Origin: Pseudomonas sp. URIL14HWK12:I12 | Lineage (GTDB): Bacteria; Pseudomonadota; Gammaproteobacteria; Pseudomonadales; Pseudomonadaceae | DNA: 36,856 nucleotides | Reading direction: 5' to 3' | NCBI RefSeq assembly: GCF_003097135.1 | Contig: NZ_QEQL01000010.1 | Span: forward strand, 1 to 36,856 | Shown: positions 18,119 through 24,708 of the stretch, in pieces | Position numbering within the stretch: the first letter of the stretch is position 1 | Layout of the letters: each line of letters opens with the position of its first letter | Translations under genes and position numbers: made by a program | Notes under the pieces: model-generated | What the model saw: the letters and a program-made list of their open reading frames with translations, nothing else | Told to the model about the DNA's origin: nothing | Databases searched by the model: none

Positions 18119-19702
18119 TCACTTCACCGCATCTTGGCTCCACTCGCCGTTGACCAGCCGGCGCAGCCCCAATGGGTTGGCGTTCTGCAGCGCTTCGGGG
18201 AGCAGCGCATCGGGGTAGTTCTGGAAGCACACCGGGCGCAGGTAGCGGTCGATGGCCAAGGTACCTACCGAGGTGCCGCGGGCATCGGAAGTGGCCGGGA
18301 ATGGCCCGCCGTGAACCATCGCTTCGCACACTTCCACGCCGGTTGGGTAGCCGTTGACCAGGATGCGGCCGACTTTATCCTCCAGCACTGGCACCAGCCA
18401 GCGGTAAGCCTCCAGGTCGCCCGGCTCGCCGATCAGCGTCGCAGTGAGCTGGCCACGCAGGGCCTGCAGCGCTTGCTTGAGCTGAGCGTCGTCATCGACT
18501 TCGATCAACACGGTGGTGGGGCCGAACACCTCTTCCTGCAGCAGCGGGTCGCCGTTGAGCAGCAGGCTGACATCGGCCTTGAACAACTGCGCCTGCGCCT
18601 GGTTGCCATCCTGAGCGTTACCAGCAAGGTGGGTGATGCCGGCGTGGTCGTGCAGGTGCTGCACGCCTTTGCTGTAACTGCGCAGGCCGCCAGCGTTGAG
18701 CATGGTTTGCGGGCCCTGAGCAGCGATGGCCGCACCCAATTGCTCGACGAAGGCAGTGAGCTCGGGCGAGCGCACCCCGATCACCATGCCGGGGTTGGTG
18801 CAGAACTGGCCCGCGCCCATGCACACCGAGCCTGCCAGCTCTTTGGCGACGGTTTCACCGCGAGCCTTGAGCGCCTGTGGCAGCAGGATCACCGGGTTGA
18901 TGCTGGACATCTCGGCGAACACCGGGATTGGCTCTGGGCGCTCGGCGGCCAGCTTGCACAGCGCGGTGCCGCCGCCGAGCGAGCCAGTGAAGCCGATGGC
19001 CTTGATCGCAGGGTGCTTGACCAGGTCCTGGCCCACGCCATTACCGAAAATCATGTTGAACACACCCTTGGGCATGCCGGTTTTGTTGGCGGCGCGCTCG
19101 ATGGCACCGCCGACCAGGTCGGCGGTGGCCATGTGGCCACTGTGCGCCTTGACCACCACCGGGCAGCCGGCGGCGAATGCAGAGGCGGTGTCGCCACCAG
19201 CGGTGGAGAAGGCCAAGGGGAAGTTGCTGGCGCCGAACACGCCGACCGGCCCGACGCCGATGCGGTACTGGCGCAGGTCTACCCGTGGCAGCGGTTTGCG
19301 TTCTGGCAGCGCCAGGTCGATGCGCGCGCCCAGGTAGTCGCCGCGGCGCAGCACCTTGGCGAACAGGCGCATCTGCCCGGAGGTGCGGCCGCGTTCGCCC
19401 TGAATGCGGGCGGCGGGCAGGGCGGTTTCACGGCAGACGATGGCGACGAAGTCATCACCCAGGGCGTCCAGCTCATCGGCCACGGCATCAAGAAAGTCGG
19501 CACGCTTGGCCGGGCTCAATTGGCGAAATTCGGGATAGGCGGCTTCGGCAGCGCGAGCGGCCTGGTCCACCTCGGCAGGGGTGGCCTGGTAGAACGCATA
19601 GGGCAGGGCATCACCGGTGCTGGCGTCGATGCTTTTCAAGGTGGGCTCGCCGCTGCCGCTGCGTTGGCCGGCGACGAAGTTTTTACCGAGAACGTCAGGC
19701 AT
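18119..19702 (-). CDS. Aldehyde dehydrogenase, alpha-ketoglutaric semialdehyde dehydrogenase type
   Basis: An NAD(P)-dependent ALDH (527 aa) of the subgroup that oxidises alpha-ketoglutarate semialdehyde (2,5-dioxovalerate) to 2-oxoglutarate, the last step of sugar-acid (glucarate, arabinose) or hydroxyproline breakdown. The substrate-binding region reads GVFGASNFPLAFSTAGGDT, the general base is E264 in FAEMSS, and the nucleophile is C301 in GQFCTNPG; these variant motifs, rather than ELGGK and GQxC, separate this group from ordinary ALDHs. AAGGAG precedes the ATG on the minus strand. It is monocistronic with its own terminator. No upstream catabolic genes (dehydratase, KDG-like aldolase) lie next to it, so which pathway it serves is unknown. 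Confidence 0.88.
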   Translation of the reverse strand: MPDVLGKNFVAGQRSGSGEPTLKSIDASTGDALPYAFYQATPAEVDQAARAAEAAYPEFRQLSPAKRADFLDAVADELDALGDDFVAIVCRETALPAARIQGERGRTSGQMRLFAKVLRRGDYLGARIDLALPERKPLPRVDLRQYRIGVGPVGVFGASNFPLAFSTAGGDTASAFAAGCPVVVKAHSGHMATADLVGGAIERAANKTGMPKGVFNMIFGNGVGQDLVKHPAIKAIGFTGSLGGGTALCKLAAERPEPIPVFAEMSSINPVILLPQALKARGETVAKELAGSVCMGAGQFCTNPGMVIGVRSPELTAFVEQLGAAIAAQGPQTMLNAGGLRSYSKGVQHLHDHAGITHLAGNAQDGNQAQAQLFKADVSLLLNGDPLLQEEVFGPTTVLIEVDDDAQLKQALQALRGQLTATLIGEPGDLEAYRWLVPVLEDKVGRILVNGYPTGVEVCEAMVHGGPFPATSDARGTSVGTLAIDRYLRPVCFQNYPDALLPEALQNANPLGLRRLVNGEWSQDAVK

Positions 19703-20018
19703 TGATATCTCCTTGTCCTGTTAAACAGAGGATGACGAGTGATGCGCCATCGAGGGCGTGTGGTAATCGAACCGTGTCGCGGGGCGAAGTTCGATTCCAT
19801 CGTTGTTGTTGACAGTCATCATACGACTACATATTTCGGACCACAAGGCGCACCGCTCGTCTGTGGGATGCGCAACTGCCCCGCAAAAGGTAGTCGTTTT
19901 TGCTATTTATGCCTTCACGCATGCCTGTGAGCGTCAGTGGCACTGGCGAAGTGCTATGAAGCACGTTTAAAGTGCCGCGCATGCCCCGCGCCTGCCCCCC
20001 TGGAATGAGACGTTCTGC
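19703..20018. other. Divergent intergenic region with candidate operator
   Basis: A 316-bp gap between the semialdehyde dehydrogenase gene (leftward) and the REC-CheC gene (rightward). A TTGACA at 19809-19814 is followed 17 bp on by the poor TATTTC, a possible rightward promoter. It abuts a 15-bp imperfect palindrome with half-sites AGTC and GACT (19814-19828). The octamer ACGACTAC at 19823-19830 recurs inverted as GTAGTCGT at 19890-19897. These could be binding sites for an unlinked regulator of the dehydrogenase. No coding sequence is convincing here. Confidence 0.3.
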
Positions 20019-21017
20019 ATGGCCGCTGTCCCCCTGCTTATCTGTGATGACTCGAACATGGCGCGCAAGCAGTTGCTGCGCGCGTTGCCCGAGGATTGGG
20101 CAGTCTCTGTCACCCAAGCCAGCAATGGCCGGCAAGGGCTCGAGGCGATCCGCCAGGGCCTGGGCCAAGTGGTGCTGCTCGACCTGACCATGCCCGAAAT
20201 GGACGGCTACCAAGTGCTGGCCGCCCTGCGCGAGGAGGGCCTGGCTGCACGGGTGATCGTGGTCTCTGGCGACGTTCAGGAAGAGGCCGTGCGCCGGGTG
20301 ATGGCCCTGGGCGCCCTGGCTTTTGTAAAGAAGCCCGCCGAGCCCGAGGAGCTGCGCCGTGTATTGATCCAGTGCGGCGTGTTCGCCCCTGGTGGCCCAG
20401 TGCAGGCTGCGCCGCTGGAGGCGGCCAACCAGTTGGTCGGCTTCAATGACGCCTTCCGCGAAACGGTCAACGTGGCCATGGGCCGCGCCGCTGCGTTGCT
20501 GGCCAAGGTGCTGGGCGTGTTCGTGCAACTGCCGGTGCCCAACGTCAACGTGCTGGAAGCCGGCGAGCTGCACATGGCGCTGGCCGACGCCCAGGGCGGG
20601 CGCCAGCTTACCGCCATCTGCCAGGGCTATATCGGCGGCGGTATCGCCGGCGAGGCGCTGCTGATGTTTCACGACAGCAGCCTGGCCGACATGGCGCGGC
20701 TGATGAAGCGTGAGAGCAACGATCATTCGAACATGGAGATGCTGCTGGACTTGTCGTCGATCGTGATCGGCGCCTGCCTGAGCGGCATCGCCGAGCAGGT
20801 GGATGTGGTGTTCTCGCAGAGCCACCCGCAGGTGCTGGGCGAGCATGCGCGCATCGATGAGCTGATCCGGGTGAACCAGCAGCGCTGGAAGAAGACCCTG
20901 GCCGTCGAGATCAGCTACAGCGTGGAAAACCATGACATCCACTTCGACCTGCTGTTGCTGTTCACCGAAAGTTCGGTGGAGCGGCTGATCGGCAAACTCC
21001 AATACCTGATGAGCTGA
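20019..21017 (+). CDS. Response regulator fused to a CheC-like phosphatase domain
   Basis: A 332-aa protein with an N-terminal receiver domain (about 1-115) and a CheC/CheX-family domain (about 135-330), with no DNA-binding domain. The receiver has acidic D10/D11, phospho-acceptor D55 (LLDLTMPEMDGY), S83 and K104. The CheC-like part contains the family phosphatase motif D-x3-E-x2-N-x22-P exactly, as D144, E148, N151 and P174. The second half-site is degenerate, with D244 and S247 where CheC has Glu and Asn (DLSSIVIGACLSGIAE). It could dephosphorylate itself or another receiver such as CheY. It lies 4 bp upstream of a diguanylate cyclase gene, suggesting a joint signalling unit. No kinase is adjacent. 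The ribosome binding site is weak (GGAATGAG). Confidence 0.88.
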   Translation: MAAVPLLICDDSNMARKQLLRALPEDWAVSVTQASNGRQGLEAIRQGLGQVVLLDLTMPEMDGYQVLAALREEGLAARVIVVSGDVQEEAVRRVMALGALAFVKKPAEPEELRRVLIQCGVFAPGGPVQAAPLEAANQLVGFNDAFRETVNVAMGRAAALLAKVLGVFVQLPVPNVNVLEAGELHMALADAQGGRQLTAICQGYIGGGIAGEALLMFHDSSLADMARLMKRESNDHSNMEMLLDLSSIVIGACLSGIAEQVDVVFSQSHPQVLGEHARIDELIRVNQQRWKKTLAVEISYSVENHDIHFDLLLLFTESSVERLIGKLQYLMS

Positions 21018-21021
21018 GCCC

Positions 21022-21975
21022 ATGAGCGCGCCTATTGAACTGACCGAGCTGCATTGGCTGCTAGCGATCACCCAGAGTATCGACGTGGGCGTTGTGGTGT
21101 TTGACCGCGACTACCGGGTGAAGGTATGGAACACCTTCATGGAAAACCGCTCCGGGGTGATCCCCCGAGATGCTCAGGGGCGCGTGTTCTTCGATCTGTT
21201 TCCGGAGGTTGACCGCGCCTGGTTCTCCAAGCGCGTGGAAAACGTCGCGACCCTCGGCACGCCCTCGTTCACCATCTGGGAACGGCGCCCATACCTGCTG
21301 CGCTTCGACAATTACCAGCCCATTACCGGGCAAGAAGCGTTCATGTACCAGAACACCACGCTGTTCCCGCTGCGTTCGACCAACAACCTGGTCGAGCACC
21401 TGTGCCTGGTGATCTACGACGTGACCGACGTGGCCACCAACCGCCGGCAACTGCAGCAGGCGAACATCGAGCTGCAGAAGCTCTCCAGCACCGACCGCCT
21501 TACCGGCCTGTACAACCGCGGCCACTGGGAAGAAGCGCTCAAACTCGAGTACGCCCGGCACACCCGCTACGGCAATGTCTCATCGCTGATCATGTTCGAT
21601 ATCGACCACTTCAAGAAAATCAACGATACCTATGGCCACCCCGCCGGTGACCGGGTGATCCAGCAAGTCGCCGAAGTCGTTCGCCAACATGTGCGCGATT
21701 CCGACATCTGCGGGCGTTACGGGGGTGAGGAGTTCACCCTCTTGCTGCCCGATACCGACAAGGCCGGTGGGCGCATCCTGGCGGAGCGGTTGCGCCAGTC
21801 GATCGAGGCGATGGTGGTGGAGCATGAAGGCAAGCTGGTGCAGGTGACCATCAGCCTGGGAGTGGCCGACCTGAGCCGGCCGGCCAGCGAATACAAAGAG
21901 CTGATCGAGTGGTCCGACCAAGCGCTTTACGCCGCCAAGCGCGGCGGCCGTAACCGGGTGGCCGTGCACACGTGA
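21022..21975 (+). CDS. PAS-GGDEF diguanylate cyclase
   Basis: A cytoplasmic 317-aa protein with a PAS-like sensor (about 10-135; DVGVVVFDRDYRVKVWN typical), a short helical linker, and a GGDEF domain from about 157 to the end. The active-site motif is GGEEF at 234-238, a catalytically competent variant. The product-inhibition I-site RxxD is present as RDSD at 225-228, exactly five residues before the active-site loop, so feedback by c-di-GMP is expected. Starts 4 bp after the REC-CheC gene and is probably co-transcribed with it. No TM segments, so the signal is probably cytoplasmic or comes through the partner protein. Confidence 0.93.
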   Translation: MSAPIELTELHWLLAITQSIDVGVVVFDRDYRVKVWNTFMENRSGVIPRDAQGRVFFDLFPEVDRAWFSKRVENVATLGTPSFTIWERRPYLLRFDNYQPITGQEAFMYQNTTLFPLRSTNNLVEHLCLVIYDVTDVATNRRQLQQANIELQKLSSTDRLTGLYNRGHWEEALKLEYARHTRYGNVSSLIMFDIDHFKKINDTYGHPAGDRVIQQVAEVVRQHVRDSDICGRYGGEEFTLLLPDTDKAGGRILAERLRQSIEAMVVEHEGKLVQVTISLGVADLSRPASEYKELIEWSDQALYAAKRGGRNRVAVHT

Positions 21976-21976
21976 T

Positions 21977-23032
21977 TCAGCCGCCAGGGTAGGCTTCGAA
22001 GATGGCAGCGTCTGCGCTGCCATAGCCGCCCTCGAAGCGGGCAGGCACCTCGTGCAGGTCGCGGGCTATGCGCTCGATGGCGTCACGCAGCTCCAGGGCC
22101 TCCAGCCACGGCTGGGGGATGCCGGTGGCGCCGTGTTTAAGCCCCAACAGGTGCCCGGCGATCAGGCCGGTGCTGTCGCTGTCGCCACTGTGGTTGACCG
22201 CCAGAATCACGCCCTCTGCGTACTGCTCTGCAAACAGCGCGCACCACAGGCCGATGGCCAGCGCCTCTTCCCCCACCCACCCGCCACCCAACGCTGCGAT
22301 GCGTTCTGGGGTAGGGGCGTACCCTCGCGCGTGGAAGGCCAGCACCTGCTCCACTGCGTGCACGGTTTCTTCCATGCCTTCGCGCCCGCGGTGTGCTTGC
22401 AGGCTGTGCGCTGCGGCCTGCGCCAGGGGCTGTTCCGGGTGCAGGTACAGGCGCCGCAGCAGGTCGGCGAACAGGCCGGCGCTGAGGTAACCGCTGGGGT
22501 GGGCGTGGGTCAGGCGGCCCGTGTCGGCTGCCAGGTCGAAGGCATTGGCGAAGAACGCGCAGGGTGCTACGCGCATGATCGCGCCGCAGCCTTTGGAATC
22601 GTTGCTCGGCAAGTCGCCGAAGTGCCTGGCCGAGCGCAGCGCCGTGAGGCAGGTGTTGCCCGGTGCGCGGCGCGCCCACAGGGCGCTTTGCTCGATCAGC
22701 CAGCCATCGCGGCTGACCGTGGTGGCGGGGGGCTCACCCTGAGTCAGCAGCCAGCGCAACAGTGAATGGTGCACCACCCCAGGCGGGTGGCAGATGCCCC
22801 GGCTGGCGCCGCGCACGTGAGCACGCAGCAAGCCTTCGGCGGTGAACAGCATCATCTGGGTATCGTCGGTGATGCGGCCCAACCCGCCATAGGCCGGCGC
22901 CAGGTTACGAATGCCGGCCTCGCCAAAGGCGCTAACGATCGCCGGCCAGGCCATGAACTCCACGGGGGCGCCGAGGGCGTCACCTACGGCGCCGCCCAGC
23001 AGGCAGCCGGTGATGCGGTCGATAGGGAGCAT
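21977..23032 (-). CDS. ADP-ribosylglycohydrolase family protein
   Basis: A 351-aa protein of the DraG/ARH family, which removes ADP-ribose from proteins, nucleic acids or small molecules using two magnesium ions. The N-terminal signature GCLLGGAVGDALGAPVEF, the metal-binding T55-D56-D57 (ITDDTQM) and the second metal motif N280-HSGDSDST-G with D284 and D286 are all intact, so it should be active. AAGGATCC precedes the ATG. It ends 2 bp from the convergent diguanylate cyclase gene and is divergent from the FecI-type sigma gene. No ADP-ribosyltransferase (such as DraT) and no nitrogenase genes are visible, so the target is unknown. Confidence 0.9.
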   Translation of the reverse strand: MLPIDRITGCLLGGAVGDALGAPVEFMAWPAIVSAFGEAGIRNLAPAYGGLGRITDDTQMMLFTAEGLLRAHVRGASRGICHPPGVVHHSLLRWLLTQGEPPATTVSRDGWLIEQSALWARRAPGNTCLTALRSARHFGDLPSNDSKGCGAIMRVAPCAFFANAFDLAADTGRLTHAHPSGYLSAGLFADLLRRLYLHPEQPLAQAAAHSLQAHRGREGMEETVHAVEQVLAFHARGYAPTPERIAALGGGWVGEEALAIGLWCALFAEQYAEGVILAVNHSGDSDSTGLIAGHLLGLKHGATGIPQPWLEALELRDAIERIARDLHEVPARFEGGYGSADAAIFEAYPGG

Positions 23033-23097
23033 GTGCGGATCCTTCTGAACGGTACGTTATGCATCCTACCTGTAACTGGTTGCGTACATCACCCGAC

Positions 23098-23116
23098 ATA
23101 AATGACAATGAATCTC
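23098..23116. promoter_or_regulatory. Fur box candidate upstream of the FecI-type sigma gene
   Basis: The 19 bp at 23098-23116 match the Fur consensus (GATAATGATAATCATTATC) at 12 of 19 positions by hand alignment, with AATGACAAT as its best half. Iron repression of an ECF sigma factor for siderophore uptake is the expected arrangement. The site covers two in-frame ATG codons (23102, 23108), which argues that translation starts further down. Confidence 0.5.
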
Positions 23117-23140
23117 TTTTACGTCTGCCAGCGACCGCCC

Positions 23141-23668
23141 ATGCCTGATCTGCCTGCCGGTTCCCCTTCACATACCGTGGCCAGCCTGTACAGCGACCAC
23201 CACGGCTGGTTGCACGCCTGGCTGCGCAAACGCCTTGGCTGCTCGCAGCGGGCTGCCGACATCGCTCAGGATGCCTTCCTGCGCGTGCTGTTGCTGGCCG
23301 ACCCGCGGCAGATCGGCCAACCCCGCGCCTTCCTGGCGACCACGGCCAACCGCCTGATGATCGACAAGGCCCGGCGCCGGCGTATCGAACAGGCTTACCT
23401 GGACGCGCTGGCGGTGCGAGCAGACGAGGCAGCGGTGGCCGACCCGCAGGCGATTCATGCCGCCGTGCAAGCCCTGGATCGGCTCTGCGACATGCTCCAG
23501 GGATTGCCGGCAAGGCAGCGTGAAGCTTTCCTGCTCAACCGCCTGGACGGTCTGGGGTATGCCCAGATCGCCGAGCGGCTTGGGGTCTCGAGCAGCACGG
23601 TCAAGCAGTACATCGCCAAGGTGCTGGTGCATTGCTACGCCGTCGTGCATGGGCCAGGTAGCCTATGA
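23141..23668 (+). CDS. ECF sigma factor, FecI type
   Basis: A 175-aa extracytoplasmic-function sigma factor of the iron-starvation group. Region 2 (about 12-80) includes QDAFLRVLL and FLATTANRLMIDKARRRR; region 4 (about 110-165) includes LPARQREAFLLNRLDGLGYAQ and a typical HTH ERLGVSSSTVKQY. I chose ATG 23141 because the earlier in-frame ATGs at 23102 and 23108 lie within a Fur-box candidate and add 11-13 residues not typical of the family; the ribosome binding site is weak. Its stop overlaps the fecR-like start (ATGA), so the pair is coupled. It should direct transcription of the TonB receptor gene downstream. Confidence 0.92.
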   Translation: MPDLPAGSPSHTVASLYSDHHGWLHAWLRKRLGCSQRAADIAQDAFLRVLLLADPRQIGQPRAFLATTANRLMIDKARRRRIEQAYLDALAVRADEAAVADPQAIHAAVQALDRLCDMLQGLPARQREAFLLNRLDGLGYAQIAERLGVSSSTVKQYIAKVLVHCYAVVHGPGSL

Positions 23669-24627
23669 GCGCCTTCGAGCCCACCGAGCAGATGATCGCC
23701 GAGGCCGCGCTGTGGATGGCGCAGTTGCAGGATGAGCACGCCGATGCGCAGGTGCACCGAGGTTTCGAGGCCTGGCGTGCCCAGCACCCCGGCCATGCGT
23801 TGGCCGCGCAGCGCATGCAGGCCTTGTGGGGCCAGTTCGAGCCGGCGCACGGGGCGGCGGGGCGCGCCGCTTTCAAACGAGGCCTGAGCCCCTCGAAGCG
23901 GCTGGGCGCCCGCAGCCTGCTCGGGCTGGTCGGGATGGCCAGCCTGGCCTGGGCCCTGCACGGCGAAGTGCCGGTGTGGCTGGCAGACCAGCGCACCGGT
24001 GTAGGGGAGCGCAGCGAAGTTACCTTGGCCGACGGCAGCCGCGTTCAGCTCAACAGCGATTCAGCGATCGACATTCACCTCAACGGGCACCAGCGAGTGA
24101 TCGAGCTCGTGCGTGGCGAGGTCTGGGTCATCGTTGCCAAAGATCCCAGCCGGCCCTTCGTGGTGCGCACCGAGCAAGGCAGTGTGACTGCGTTGGGCAC
24201 GCGTTTTGTGGTCCGAAGGGAGGGGGCCGAGGCGACGCGTGTCAGCGTCGTGGAATCGGCGGTGGCCGCCCAGGCCAATGGCGAGGCACCTGTACGGGTT
24301 GCCGCTGGGCAGTGGGCACTGTTGCAGGGTGGGCAGGTCAGCACGCCACAGCGCCAGGCTGGCGTTGACCCGGCGGGCTGGACGCGCGGTGTGCTAAGCC
24401 TGAGCAACGCGCCGTTGGTGGAGGTGCTCGACGAGCTTGCCCGTTATCGCCACGGCCTGCTCGCCTACGACCGCCAGGCCCTTGCCAACCTGCGAGTGTC
24501 GGGCGTGTTTCGCCTGGACGACACCGATGCGGCCTTGCAGGCCCTGGCCGACAACTTGCCGATAGATGTCAGCCATGTAACCCAATGGTATGCCTCCGTT
24601 AAACCACGCAAAAGCGAGAGCAAATAA
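23665..24627 (+). CDS. FecR-type anti-sigma/sigma regulator
   Basis: A single-pass inner-membrane protein of 320 aa that holds and activates the neighbouring sigma factor when the receptor binds its ligand. The cytoplasmic N-terminus has the family motif WMAQLQDE..FEAWRAQHPGHALA..RMQALW. A TM segment lies at about 82-99, followed by the periplasmic FecR domain (RSEVTLADGSRVQLNSDSA) and a C-terminal STN-like part (VEVLDELARYRHG). It overlaps the sigma gene by 4 bp (ATGA at 23665-23668) and precedes the receptor by 81 bp. Confidence 0.94.
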   Translation: MSAFEPTEQMIAEAALWMAQLQDEHADAQVHRGFEAWRAQHPGHALAAQRMQALWGQFEPAHGAAGRAAFKRGLSPSKRLGARSLLGLVGMASLAWALHGEVPVWLADQRTGVGERSEVTLADGSRVQLNSDSAIDIHLNGHQRVIELVRGEVWVIVAKDPSRPFVVRTEQGSVTALGTRFVVRREGAEATRVSVVESAVAAQANGEAPVRVAAGQWALLQGGQVSTPQRQAGVDPAGWTRGVLSLSNAPLVEVLDELARYRHGLLAYDRQALANLRVSGVFRLDDTDAALQALADNLPIDVSHVTQWYASVKPRKSESK

Positions 24628-24670
24628 AAAGCACTCGCATTCTCTGTCCCTTTTTCGTGGCTGTGCGTCT

Positions 24671-24697
24671 TGGTGAAAGAAGCCATCTCTGTCACCA
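24671..24697 (+). promoter_or_regulatory. Inverted repeat at the receptor translation start region
   Basis: TTGGTGA (24670-24676) and TCACCAA (24692-24698) form a 7-bp inverted repeat with a 15-nt spacer. The right arm touches the AAAGGA ribosome binding site of the receptor, so an mRNA hairpin could mask it, or it could be an operator. A pyrimidine-rich TCCCTT upstream (24647-24652) loosely resembles a FecI-type -10 box. All of this is tentative. Confidence 0.25.
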
Positions 24698-24708
24698 AAG
24701 GAATCCCC

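Noticed and set aside
18080..19705. A 541-codon plus-strand frame over the semialdehyde dehydrogenase gene
   Set aside because: The minus-strand gene has all catalytic residues, a ribosome binding site and a terminator; the plus-strand frame is compositionally a shadow.
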